Assembly: GCA_029433415.1 (NCBI GenBank)
Contig: JAQTIA010000001.1
Span: 1 to 57,644 of the forward strand
DNA: 57,644 nucleotides
Source of the DNA: Acetobacteraceae bacterium ESL0709
Lineage (GTDB): Bacteria > Pseudomonadota > Alphaproteobacteria > Acetobacterales > Acetobacteraceae
Direction: 5' to 3'
The notes under the pieces are model-generated. The model had not been told where the DNA came from. It saw only the letters and a program-made list of their open reading frames with translations, and made no database searches. The position numbers and the translations under genes were made by a program. Below are positions 1 through 8,816 of the stretch, piece after piece; position 1 is the first letter of the stretch, and the number at the start of each line of letters is the position of its first letter.

Positions 1-890
1 ATAGGTAGTCCACAACGCATTGCCTCAAATACAGGTAAACCAAACCCTTCATGTTCAGACAAACAAACAAAGACATCCGAAATATCATAAAGCTTACGTA
101 AATATTGTTCAGACACCTCTCCACAAAATTCGACTGTTATACCATCAATTCCATGTCCGAAAAGTTCGATATCTTTTTTATAGCATCTTCCCGCCCAGCA
201 AAACGAACAATGATATCCCGACCTGTCAGTTTATGTAATCTTTCAGCTACAGCTACAATAGATTTATGCCCCTTATGTCCGACTACACGTCCAACAAACA
301 GTAAGTTTATAGTCGTAGCAGCCGCAAAATGAGACCGGCGAACAACATTTGCAGACGCTCTTTCTAAATAGCAACTAGCAGGAAATACAACAGACACCTG
401 CGAAAGCTTTCCACCAAGCGCAATCAATTGCTTTTTGTGTGAATTTCGAATTAACCCAAAAGACGAGATGCTCACTCTGTGTAAGCGACACAATGTTATT
501 AAATCCCTCTAGAGTATGAGTAAGATTGTCGTATTTAGAAAAATAAAACCAAGGAGGCGTATTATTATGCCAGCGTATAATAGATTTTTGTGTTCTTTCT
601 ATAAGAAATTCATCAATTACCTTCCAAGAACCACAGTAGTGATAAATAACAATGCCATCCTGATTTTTCTTACACCACACATAAAAACTCTTAAGAGATT
701 CTATAGGAATATCAGGATAATATTTTTTCTCAAAACGTTCTGCAAATATACGTATATCATCATGCGAACTGTTGAAGCGTGAAGAAAAATATTCATACTC
801 ATAAACACAATCATAACCAATAGAATCACTCTTTTCAAAGAGACCTTGGACAAGAAGAGCAATATTCGAGATTCATATCCTAGCAATTTT
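1..890 (-). pseudogene. Decayed family 4 glycosyltransferase, runs off the window edge
   Basis: Reading the minus strand in three frames recovers a broken copy of the intact glycosyltransferase that follows it at 1341-3110. Matching pieces are IIRWHNNTPPWF (intact copy IIRWHNSTPPWF), LLFVGRVVGHKGH (LLFVSRVVAHKGH) and, at positions 1-136, SDVFVCLSEHEGFGLPVFEAM, which is nearly identical in both. The frame changes near 690, 430 and 140, and the N-terminal part (701-886) is strongly diverged. This is therefore a tandem duplicate that has lost function. The part downstream of the E-x7-E motif lies outside the window. Sequencing error alone is unlikely, because the protein level has also diverged. 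Confidence 0.85.
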
Positions 891-908
891 CATAAATTCA
901 TATCCTAT

Positions 909-1327
909 TTAATTATGATCTACAATTTTCAGCTCTTTTAGAGCATCTACAGCCACAGTCCCACACAAAGACAAAGCCTGTCTATAAAACTGTCTAGCTT
1001 TCTCCCAATCGCCATATAACTTATAGAAATGCCCTATCTGTAAACATAAGTCTGCATCATCCGGCTTTTGTATTATAGCTTTTTCATAACATATGCGTGC
1101 CTTGTCAAACTGACCATCCTCTTTATAAATATGGGCTAATTGTACGAGGCCAGAGTAAAAAGAGGATATATCTGTAAACCTTCTTCATAAAATTCAGACG
1201 CTATTTTCCACTGATGCTGACGTGCCGCTTTACGCGCCTTACGAAAAAAATCACGAGAACGCCAAAAACGATAAAAATTTCTAACTTTATTAAACGCTCT
1301 AAAAAAATTAGACGAGCTTTTCTTCAT
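909..1327 (-). pseudogene. TPR-repeat protein, single frameshift
   Basis: The minus-strand frame opens with MKKSSSNFFRAFNKV (ATG at 1327; upstream in-frame ATGs at 1360 and 1372 are possible but overlap the preceding gene). It runs through a TPR-like helix pair and stops early near 1137. Shifting one base near 1146 restores the repeat: VQLAHIYKEDGQFDKA, then CLQIGHFYKLYGDWEKA, ending at a stop at 909-911. TPR proteins of this type commonly sit beside surface-polysaccharide glycosyltransferases. It lies 13 bases after the glycosyltransferase, so the two were probably co-transcribed. A single frameshift could also be a sequencing error, so loss of function is less certain than for its neighbour. 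Another TPR remnant lies at 56300-56802. Confidence 0.65.
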
Positions 1328-1340
1328 AACTACGTGCAAT

Positions 1341-3110
1341 CTATTTAATAATATATTCATAGAAAAACACACCCTGATTTTTTTGCTTTTTTATGAATTC
1401 CGCACCATAAAATACTATATAGCCCCTAAATTTTTCTTTCGGTTGTAACCGCAATTCGACCAAAGAGTTTTCAGACATAATCGCGAAATTTAAATGCTTT
1501 TCCAGCTTTACTTTACCAGGACCGACAGTTACCACACGACGCGTCAATTGTTTCTCGCCAGATTGTAGATCAATCTCGAAAGACACCTTATGTTTTAAGG
1601 CATTAAAAATATCAATTTTCAGCGTAGCTATATAATCGCCTTTAGGCATTTGGACATAAGGACCAAAAATAATATGTTGGGGAGGAATTTCCGAAATTTC
1701 TGGTGTATATCCTTCAGAAAAGGAGCTATACGGGATTACCCCTTTACGTAAAGAGAACTCATCAGGTTCAAAAGAAACTCGGGGACTGGAAATAGGACAG
1801 GTCAATAATCCAATAAGCCGTTCCTGCTGTTCTATAAATTGATTATATATACTTAAATCATATAATGAAACGATATTCCCATGTGAATCGAAAGGTATTC
1901 CTTCTTCATACGAACCATACCGACTATCCATTAAAAATTTTCTATTTTTATCTATAATTTCTTCAATATACGCACCGCTCGATGAAAAATTTTTACGAAC
2001 ATTGCGCATAGTATCCACTATATAATTACTTATAGCGTTAGAAATTTGATTTTTAATACCAGAACTATTATAAGAGGATACTATTTCATTTTGTAAGGAA
2101 ATAATGTATTCTCTTACATCGTTATCCATCAAGGACATAACAGCAGAAGCTAGAAGGTCGAGGTCAAAACTTTCAAATGCAAAGGGATGCTTTCTCAATA
2201 GTGCACAAAACGACGTAATAGCCCAGCAGACAACTGGTAACCGATAATACATTGCTTCAAATACAGGAAGACCAAACCCTTCGTGTTCAGATAAACAAAC
2301 AAATACATCACTAGTTTTATATAGGTTTATAAGTTCATTGTCATCTATAAGTCCATGGATAATAACTTCAGATCTCGCTTCCTTAATATCATTAAGCAAT
2401 TGTTTTGAAAAATTATTAGGATCATCTAATCCTTTACCAACAATATGTAATTGTACAGGCCTATTAATAATTTCTTTTACCCGATCTGCTAATGCAATAA
2501 GATTAGCATGTCCCTTATGAGCAACGACACGGCTAACAAAAAGCAATTTCAACGATTCTTTCGGCGAAAAAGGCTTTTCTGCATCATGCGCTAGTAAGGT
2601 CATATCAAGATAACGACTAGCAGGATACACAATCTGGCAGCGTTCAGGGGTCATCCCAAGAGCTATAAGTTGCTCTTTTGTAAATTCTGAATTAGCCCAG
2701 AATACAACAGAAGGGCAATCAATATAACGAATTATATTTTCATAACCAAGAAGAGAATGTAAAGCATTATTATTTTGTATACCAAAAGTAAACCAAGGAG
2801 GTGTACTATTATGCCAACGTATTATAAGATGATGACATTTTTCACGGAGAAATTCATCATATGGAGTAGTACTATCACAATAATGGAAAATAACAATTAT
2901 ATCAGGATCATTCTGTAGCCAATTTTTAAAATTATCTATACTTTCTACAGGAATATCAGGAAAAGACGATGATTTATAACAACCAGAAAAAATGCGAACT
3001 TCATTAACTGAGAGGCACGCTGTTTTCAGAAAGTGATACTGCCATACAATATCATTGCAAACCGAATCATTTTTTTCGGCTAGTCCTAGAGCTAATAAAG
3101 CAACACGCAA
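1341..3110 (-). CDS. Glycosyltransferase family 4 with C-terminal beta-rich module
   Basis: This 589-residue protein has a GT-B fold GT4 domain in residues 1-370. RVVAHKGH (residues 194-201) starts the nucleotide-sugar domain, and SEHEGFGLPVFEAM holds the E-x7-E pair (E277 and E285) that contacts the sugar nucleotide. GT4 enzymes of this kind transfer sugars with retention to a growing polysaccharide in the cytoplasm; donor and acceptor cannot be told from sequence. Residues 380-480 look like a linker. Residues 482-589 form a separate beta-rich module beginning FGPYVQMPKGDY. A related module ends the unrelated protein at 19161-20300. A decayed duplicate lies immediately downstream. Family assignment is secure, the role in capsule or exopolysaccharide synthesis is inferred from context. 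Confidence 0.85.
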   Translation of the reverse strand: MRVALLALGLAEKNDSVCNDIVWQYHFLKTACLSVNEVRIFSGCYKSSSFPDIPVESIDNFKNWLQNDPDIIVIFHYCDSTTPYDEFLREKCHHLIIRWHNSTPPWFTFGIQNNNALHSLLGYENIIRYIDCPSVVFWANSEFTKEQLIALGMTPERCQIVYPASRYLDMTLLAHDAEKPFSPKESLKLLFVSRVVAHKGHANLIALADRVKEIINRPVQLHIVGKGLDDPNNFSKQLLNDIKEARSEVIIHGLIDDNELINLYKTSDVFVCLSEHEGFGLPVFEAMYYRLPVVCWAITSFCALLRKHPFAFESFDLDLLASAVMSLMDNDVREYIISLQNEIVSSYNSSGIKNQISNAISNYIVDTMRNVRKNFSSSGAYIEEIIDKNRKFLMDSRYGSYEEGIPFDSHGNIVSLYDLSIYNQFIEQQERLIGLLTCPISSPRVSFEPDEFSLRKGVIPYSSFSEGYTPEISEIPPQHIIFGPYVQMPKGDYIATLKIDIFNALKHKVSFEIDLQSGEKQLTRRVVTVGPGKVKLEKHLNFAIMSENSLVELRLQPKEKFRGYIVFYGAEFIKKQKNQGVFFYEYIIK

Positions 3111-4450
3111 ATCGGACTCCTAAAATCTCTGACGTAATTGGCAGATTTATATAGCCCCTCTATGCGTAGGACAATGATTTTTTTGAACTTTTTGTAACTC
3201 AATCTCCAATAAGTTCAATTGCAAAAAAGACCCTTAATAGGTAATTCCTATAGTAAAGACTTAAAAGCATAGGATAGAATATCAAAAAAACAGCGATATA
3301 TACTGTATATTACATTTATAAAGCTATGAGTTAATACAACATTCTTTATATCCGTAATATATTATGAGTATTATTTAAATAATAACTTTATTAACATCAT
3401 TTATTAAAAAAATTTAAGAGAATAAATCAGAATATAAAGCAAGTTTTAAATAACTTATGACGTTTCATGATTTTTCAATAAAACATAATTTTCTTTATTA
3501 TTTATAATATATCATTTTGTTATTATTAATAACATCAAAATTTTATTACAGTAAATTTCACTTCTGAAGACCTTAATTTTATAAAATTTTGATAGACCGC
3601 GCAAATTATCTTTTTTAAAACCAATGACATCTCATCCAATTCTTAAATTAGAGCAGTATTTCAAGGAGAAGTGATGAGTTACATTAACAACTAGGTTTGA
3701 TGCGTAACGTCAAAGTCTCTTACGAGCCTTTTGTAGCGCGTAACATATACGAGACCACATTCTACGACTTATCGTTTTACCAGCAGTATAAACCATTATT
3801 TATCTTATGAAGTATAAATATCTCCTTATATTTTAAAACTTCTTTCTTTTCGCATCATTATAGAAAATGAGATAGTCACTTTCAGACGTTTACAAATAGT
3901 CTCTCTATCAATGATAATAACTTTTATCTCAGCTTTTTTACCGGCGGCTAGACGCAATACAATTTTCAGATCGCTTATAAGGACCTCAAAAAAAGTCAAC
4001 CTTCATCCGACGACAAGGTTATCGATAAAAGACACACCACTAGGAGATCATTGGACCGAACGCACCAGGCAATGCTGTAACATATGACAATAGCGCAGAT
4101 CATTATAAAGAGTTCTCGCGAGCACGCTAACGCTAAAATGCTGCTCCTTCCTCCAGCAATAAATATGGAACAATCAGAGACTACTCTTCATCACTTAACA
4201 TTAGACGGATATCTTTTACGAGATATAATTATCTATCTTGGCCACAAAATCATCAATACGCAATAATTTCTAATTCATGCTACAGACTCTTTTCTTAGTT
4301 ATCACTAAAAAATGACAAATGACCATAAGAAATATTTGTAGCTTTCCAAGAAAATGAGTCCTACCTCACAACAAGCTTGCTTCGTAACCGGAAAATGAGT
4401 ATGACGCACTTAGACTAGGATTTTAAAACCGTTATAGATAGGAACATAGA
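3111..4450. other. AT-rich intergenic region, no recognisable gene
   Basis: About 1.3 kb lies between the divergently oriented glycosyltransferase and polysaccharide export genes. It is strongly AT-rich, most of all from 3230 to 3600, with frequent stops in all frames. The only open frame of note (4084-4266, 60 codons) has no ribosome binding site or recognisable similarity. It probably holds promoters for both flanking genes and eroded sequence, but I see no specific operator, repeat or RNA. Confidence 0.6.
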
Positions 4451-5704
4451 ATGGCTTTCCCTAATTCCTGCAAAAAAAGCCTTTTTTATATAATGGGGAA
4501 TTCTAAATCTTTTTCACGCACGATAACGGGAATATCGCTCCTTTTATTAGCCGGTTGCAGTTGGGTCCCGCGTTCTACACCAACCCAGAAACAAGTCCGT
4601 TCTTACAGCAAATCAAAAAAAAATAAAGCGGCCTTGGACTATAAATTCCTTTCCATGAATCCTCAGATAGCAGATATTTTGGCATCTGAGATCCAGCCTC
4701 TAATTTCTACGCTCAACAGACATAATTTTCGTTCTTCTCGTAATGATCATATCGGCGCGGGAGATGTCTTAACAATTTCTATATTTGAACTAGGGAATGG
4801 GCTTTTTTCCTCATCGGATAGGAGTATCACCGCTACCAGTACCGGTGGCGATGGCTCTGTAGGAGGAACACCAAGAATTTCCATGCAAAATTTACCGCCT
4901 ACGCAAGTAGAAGGTGATGGAACAATTATGGTTCCATACGTAGGACGGATGAATGTTATGGGAAAAACTCCTAGCCAGGTTGCTACTCTTATACAGAAGT
5001 CTTTAAAAGGGAAATCACAAGATCCACAGGTCATGGTGCGGATCCAGAATGATATTGGCAACACAGTTATTGTATCAGGCGAAGTCGCTAAACCAGGTCG
5101 CGTTGTTCTATCGCTCGCAGATGAACATCTCTCAGATGTCGTCGCCATCGCCGGAGGCACAAAATACCCACCACAGGACACACAAATTGAGCTTGTTCGT
5201 CACAACAAAATTGGCGCGACAGATCTTGCAACACTGGAAAACCACCCGGAACAAGACATAAGAGCCGATCCTGGGGATCGAATAAGAGTTATTTACCAAC
5301 CTCGTACCTTCACAGCTTTTGGAGCAATTGGTCAGACGCAACAGCGTAATGAGATAAAATTTGGAACGGCTACTTTAACTTTAGCAGGTGCTTTATCCCG
5401 TATCGGAGGACCATCTGATAATACCGCTGACGCGAATGGTGTTTATCTTCTCCGTTATGAGGATGAAGTCGTTTGCAGACGTTTAGGAATTCCTCTTAAG
5501 CCAGGATATCACACAGCGCCTGTTGTTTACGAAATAGATCTGATGAATCCGACGCAATATTTTCTTGCCCAGAAAATTCCTGTCAAAGATCATGATACTA
5601 TTCTCATAACAAATGCCGCCACAGACAGCTTCTATAAAATCAACATGTTAATTGGGACTCTCATGGGAGAAGGGATGACCGCCGGTCTTTATGCCGTAAG
5701 ATGA
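4451..5704 (+). CDS. Polysaccharide export outer-membrane lipoprotein (Wza/KpsD family)
   Basis: This 417-residue protein forms the outer-membrane channel through which capsule or exopolysaccharide leaves the cell. The N-terminus is a lipoprotein signal with lipobox LLLAGC (Cys about residue 36). A Poly_export domain starts around residue 100 at HIGAGDVLTISIFE, which matches the family pattern of GDVL followed by a strand. It includes MVPYVGRMNVMGKTPSQVA, followed by SLBB-type repeats (VIVSGEVAKPGRV; FTAFGAIGQ). The ATG at 4451 has AGGA about 8 bases upstream; the ATG at 4493 lacks a ribosome site. It stands alone on the plus strand between polysaccharide genes. It is the natural outer-membrane partner for the KpsE/M/T system at 23-25.8 kb, but this pairing is inferred. 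Confidence 0.88.
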   Translation: MAFPNSCKKSLFYIMGNSKSFSRTITGISLLLLAGCSWVPRSTPTQKQVRSYSKSKKNKAALDYKFLSMNPQIADILASEIQPLISTLNRHNFRSSRNDHIGAGDVLTISIFELGNGLFSSSDRSITATSTGGDGSVGGTPRISMQNLPPTQVEGDGTIMVPYVGRMNVMGKTPSQVATLIQKSLKGKSQDPQVMVRIQNDIGNTVIVSGEVAKPGRVVLSLADEHLSDVVAIAGGTKYPPQDTQIELVRHNKIGATDLATLENHPEQDIRADPGDRIRVIYQPRTFTAFGAIGQTQQRNEIKFGTATLTLAGALSRIGGPSDNTADANGVYLLRYEDEVVCRRLGIPLKPGYHTAPVVYEIDLMNPTQYFLAQKIPVKDHDTILITNAATDSFYKINMLIGTLMGEGMTAGLYAVR

Positions 5705-5736
5705 CAAGCCTCATAAAACTCTAGATTTTTATGAAA

Positions 5737-5773
5737 AAGAGAGACTGTAAAAAATACTTACAGGCTCTCTCTT
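5737..5773 (+). terminator. Stem-loop terminator after the export gene
   Basis: An inverted repeat pairs AAGAGAGA-CTGTAA with TTACAG-GC-TCTCTCTT, leaving a two-base bulge and an eight-base AT-rich loop. It sits 33 bases after the stop. The following bases are only moderately T-rich, so it may be a weak intrinsic terminator. Confidence 0.55.
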
Positions 5774-5887
5774 ATTATAGGGATTTTGACTTAAAAAATT
5801 TTATATAGGATAATTTCATTCCCTAAAATTTTCTGCTCTATCGGATAACCTATTTCCTGTTACATAAATTAGGAGCGACGCCACTTC

Positions 5888-6571
5888 ATGCAAAAATCTG
5901 CGTCTAGACTCATCAGGATAGCTGATCCTGATCGTCCTTCTGTCCCCCATCATAAAATTTCGGCAGAAGAACCACCAGTCCGGATTTTCGAGAATGATAA
6001 ACTCGAATCTCTTACTTTTATCTCTTTCCGCACATTCCTTATTTTTTGTTTTATTTTTGAAACTGCCGCCTTAACTATTTCTTTTTTTTATAAATTATCA
6101 TTCTGGTCTTTTCTCTGGCATTCTTTTCTGGGCTTTTTTATCTGGTTTATTACAGAATATATTTTGCATCGCTTTGTGTTCCATTTTGAAAGCGATAACA
6201 AGCTCATTCAGCATATGATCTATGTGATTCACGGAAACCATCATATCCAGCCCAATCATCCTCTTCGCACGATTATGCCCCTTATTGTCACTATCCCTTT
6301 AGGGATGCTCATCTGGGGTCTGTCGATATGGGGAGCCGGAATAGGATCAGGAAGCGCATTTTTTACAGGTTTTTTCGCTGGTTATACATTATATGACGCA
6401 ATGCATTTTGCGACCCATAATTTCAAAATGAAAGGAACACCACTGTCTTTATGGAAAAAACATCATCTCCTGCACCACTATCAAACAGAAGAACATAACT
6501 TTTCCATTACAATGCCATGGCTGGATAATTTATTCCACAGTCTTTATATTCCGCCACGGAAAAAGAAATAA
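5888..6571 (+). CDS. Fatty acid hydroxylase / sterol desaturase superfamily membrane protein
   Basis: This 227-residue integral membrane di-iron enzyme carries the expected histidine clusters: HRFVFH (H-x4-H), HGNHH (H-x2-HH), HFATH and HHLLHH. They lie between hydrophobic segments near residues 48-68, 73-95 and 138-165. The arrangement matches fatty acid 2-hydroxylases (FA2H/Scs7 type), which hydroxylate lipid-linked acyl chains using O2 and electrons from a donor protein. There is no cytochrome b5 domain. In this group of bacteria 2-hydroxy acyl chains occur in membrane lipids, so a role in envelope lipid modification is likely, but the substrate is unknown. AGGAG lies 12 bases before the ATG, a long spacing. 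Carotenoid or sterol substrates cannot be excluded. Confidence 0.8.
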   Translation: MQKSASRLIRIADPDRPSVPHHKISAEEPPVRIFENDKLESLTFISFRTFLIFCFIFETAALTISFFYKLSFWSFLWHSFLGFFIWFITEYILHRFVFHFESDNKLIQHMIYVIHGNHHIQPNHPLRTIMPLIVTIPLGMLIWGLSIWGAGIGSGSAFFTGFFAGYTLYDAMHFATHNFKMKGTPLSLWKKHHLLHHYQTEEHNFSITMPWLDNLFHSLYIPPRKKK

Positions 6572-6636
6572 ATGCATCTGCCTACCACGACACTATCAAG
6601 CACCTTGGCAACAAACTACTAATTTCAAGAGGGAAA

Positions 6637-6712
6637 TGGTGGAGCCAATCGGGATCGAACCGACGACCTCCTGAATGCCATTCAGGCGCTCTCCCAACTG
6701 AGCTATGGCCCC
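6637..6712 (-). tRNA. tRNA-Ala (GGC)
   Basis: The minus strand folds as a full cloverleaf of 76 bases with encoded CCA. The acceptor begins GGGGCCA, the D arm is AGCTCAGTTGGGAGAGC, and the anticodon stem CCTGA/TCAGG encloses loop ATGGCAT with anticodon GGC. The T arm contains GGTTCGATCC. It lies between two convergent genes. Confidence 0.97.
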
Positions 6713-6787
6713 TCTTAACAAGAAAACTTCTTGTTGCCACTCCCTATATCCCGCACTCCACGACAAAGCAAGAGTAAAAAAAACTCT

Positions 6788-7411
6788 TTAACAAAAATCA
6801 TCTGCCAAAATATCAAGACGACGTAAGATTTCCAAAAGTGGCAACATAGGAAGCCCTAAAATGGCGTCTCGTTCGCCATTTATGTTTGAAAAAAGATGAA
6901 TTCCCATAGCTTCAATACGGTAAACGCCAACAGACTGAAGTACGTTCGGACCTTCCGCTTTTACGTAACCTTGAATAAAATCATCCGAAATATTCCGCAT
7001 AGTCAGTTTCGGTGCACTAATATGCCTCCAGATAATTTTTTTATCTGCATAAAGCACCATGGCAGTCTGAAGGGTATGCGTGTTCCCTCTCATGCTCTGC
7101 AGATGTGCTACAGCCTGCTCCATCGTCTGAGGTTTTGAAAAGATCCTTCCTTCAAGCTCCAGGATTTGATCAGCTGCCAGAATAATATGATCGGAAGCAA
7201 ACGACTCTGCTGCTGCAAAGGCTTTTGCTTCTGCCAGCTTCAAAGCTATATCCCTGATAGGCGTCCCTCTGGCTATTTCGGTTTGTCGCAAGGATTCTTC
7301 ATCAAAATCAACTGGAAAGACTTGTATATCAATTCCAGCCTGTTCAAGCAGATCACGACGGGTTTTTGAACCACTTGCCAGCACGAGAGATTTCCGAAGC
7401 TGAATTTTCAT
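6788..7411 (-). CDS. maf: Maf family nucleotide pyrophosphatase
   Basis: This 207-residue house-cleaning enzyme hydrolyses non-canonical or modified nucleoside triphosphates to monophosphates. LVLASGSKTRRDLLEQAG near the N-terminus is the family signature (S-x-S-x-x-R), and ILAADQILELEG carries the acidic metal or base site. I chose the ATG at 7411, preceded by GAGGG with about 8 bases spacing, instead of the longer open frame from 7453. The orientation, divergent from hemE across a DnaA-box-bearing spacer, matches the conserved alphaproteobacterial origin region, where maf is often followed by aroE and coaE. Those are absent here. The exact substrate class (Maf or YceF type) cannot be fixed. 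Confidence 0.93.
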   Translation of the reverse strand: MKIQLRKSLVLASGSKTRRDLLEQAGIDIQVFPVDFDEESLRQTEIARGTPIRDIALKLAEAKAFAAAESFASDHIILAADQILELEGRIFSKPQTMEQAVAHLQSMRGNTHTLQTAMVLYADKKIIWRHISAPKLTMRNISDDFIQGYVKAEGPNVLQSVGVYRIEAMGIHLFSNINGERDAILGLPMLPLLEILRRLDILADDFC

Positions 7412-7775
7412 AAAACTTACCCTCAAAAACGAATCCAGAAAACAAAACGCCACCCTTTATAGAAACATCATTGACGACCTGTAGAGAGATCATGTGCATT
7501 CTGGGGTACGTGGGGATTGTACGAACGTGGTCTCTTTAACGTACCGAGTACCGGGGATGAAACCGTACACCCTCAAAAATAGGGGATTGTACACAGCCTT
7601 ACTGTGGAAAAATCTGGATAAATCGCTACGATCCTTTTATATCCTTGTCTCACAAGTTGTACACACTGTGAGTAAAACGGGGTACATTTCGAGAAAACCG
7701 GGTACCCCGATATCCACAGCTATCTTTAACCACCTCAGAATTTCTTTATTTCTTATTTTATGATTAGAGTGTCGT
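7412..7775. other. Candidate chromosomal replication origin (oriC)
   Basis: This 364-base spacer between divergent maf and hemE has three one-mismatch DnaA boxes: TGTGGAAAA (7603-7611), TCTGGATAA (7613-7621, directly adjacent) and, inverted, ATATCCACA (7710-7718). An AT-rich run (7738-7766) next to hemE could serve as the unwinding element. Nine GTAC tetranucleotides lie in 7506-7705. hemE-linked origins are established for Caulobacter and related alphaproteobacteria, and parAB with parS is in the same window. The open frame 7494-7763 through this spacer has no family resemblance and is probably chance. Direct origin activity is inferred. Confidence 0.6.
7506..7705. repeat. GTAC-rich repeat cluster within the origin spacer
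   Basis: GTAC occurs at 7506, 7519, 7541, 7548, 7565, 7589, 7659, 7682 and 7702, nine times in 200 bases where under one is expected by chance. Several sit in longer shared words: GGGGATTGTAC at 7512-7522 and again at 7582-7592, GGGGTAC at 7503 and 7679, and TTGTACACA-like words at 7588 and 7658. This looks like an array of binding sites for an unidentified protein. Confidence 0.6.
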
Positions 7776-8816
7776 ATGACATCACATAATTCTCTTTCCA
7801 AACCTCTCCTAAATGTTCTGCAAGGACGCAAAGTTTGGCCACCACCAATATGGCTTATGCGTCAGGCAGGACGGTACCTTCCTGAATTTCAGGCCTTGCG
7901 GGCTAAGGCAAACTTTCTGACACGTTGTATGACACCTGACATAGCTGTGGAATTAACACTACAGCCTATCAGACGCTATCAGATGGATGGGGCCATACTA
8001 TTTTCTGATATTCTGATTTTGCCTTGGGTTATGGGACAATCACTGAATTTTATTGAAGGAAAAGGGCCTGTTCTTGAACCGATTCGTGAAGAAAGAGATT
8101 TAAACGCACTAAACGAAGAAAAAGTTTTTGAAGCCATCGCCCCTGTGAGAGAAACATTATCAATTCTTTCCCAGGAGTTACCGTCGACTACGACCCTTCT
8201 GGGTTTTGCAGGTAGTCCCTTCACCGTAGCTTGCTATATGGTCGAAGGTGGTGGTTCACGTGATTTTGCGCAGACGCGTAAAATGATGCTGCAAAATCCT
8301 GTACTTTTTCAGAAATTGATGACTTTATTGACCAGAGCGACGGCAAATATGCTGAGTGCTCATATCCAGTCCGGTGCTGAAGCTGTCATGCTTTTCGATT
8401 CCTGGGGAGGAATTTTACCACCAGAAGAGTTCAGGAAATTTGTTACGGAACCTACGCGCCAGATCGTAGAAATATTGAAATCCAGACATCCTGAAACACC
8501 TGTTATCGGTTTTCCTCGTCTCGGGGGAATTATGTCTGTAGATTATGCCCAGAAAACAGGCCTCGACTGTCTGGCTCTTGATACAGTTGCGGATATGGCG
8601 CGGATTGCAGAAATGATCCCTGAAAATATGGCGTTACAGGGCAACTTGGACCCCATGATTTTGCTTAATGGGGGTGAACCGCTAGTAACAGAAGCCCGGA
8701 GGATCAGGGATAGCCTGAAAGGGCGACGGCATATTTTTAATCTTGGTCATGGCGTTATGCAGCAGACCCCTCCAGAAAATGTTTCATTGCTTGTTGAAAC
8801 TGTGAGGTCGGTATAA
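7776..8816 (+). CDS. hemE: Uroporphyrinogen decarboxylase
   Basis: This 346-residue cytoplasmic enzyme removes four acetate carboxyls from uroporphyrinogen III to give coproporphyrinogen III in haem synthesis. PPIWLMRQAGRYLPEF near residue 24 is the classic URO-D signature with the substrate-binding Arg. The second conserved block, GFAGSPFTVACYMVEGGGS, lies around residue 145, and the C-terminal FNLGHGVMQQTPPENV is also typical. Length is normal for the family. It starts 364 bases from maf, next to the origin candidate. The stop overlaps the start of the downstream phosphatase gene by one base (TAATG), and hemJ follows, giving a small haem operon. Confidence 0.97.
   Translation: MTSHNSLSKPLLNVLQGRKVWPPPIWLMRQAGRYLPEFQALRAKANFLTRCMTPDIAVELTLQPIRRYQMDGAILFSDILILPWVMGQSLNFIEGKGPVLEPIREERDLNALNEEKVFEAIAPVRETLSILSQELPSTTTLLGFAGSPFTVACYMVEGGGSRDFAQTRKMMLQNPVLFQKLMTLLTRATANMLSAHIQSGAEAVMLFDSWGGILPPEEFRKFVTEPTRQIVEILKSRHPETPVIGFPRLGGIMSVDYAQKTGLDCLALDTVADMARIAEMIPENMALQGNLDPMILLNGGEPLVTEARRIRDSLKGRRHIFNLGHGVMQQTPPENVSLLVETVRSV

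Noticed and set aside
4084-4266. 60-codon frame in the AT-rich spacer before the export gene
   Set aside because: No ribosome site or recognisable domain; length expected by chance.
7494-7763. 89-codon plus-strand frame through the maf-hemE spacer
   Set aside because: No family resemblance, no ribosome site, and it coincides with DnaA-box and repeat-rich origin-like DNA.
8252-8267. CACGTG-centred word in hemE resembling parS
   Set aside because: Only 11 of 16 consensus positions match, too weak to call.
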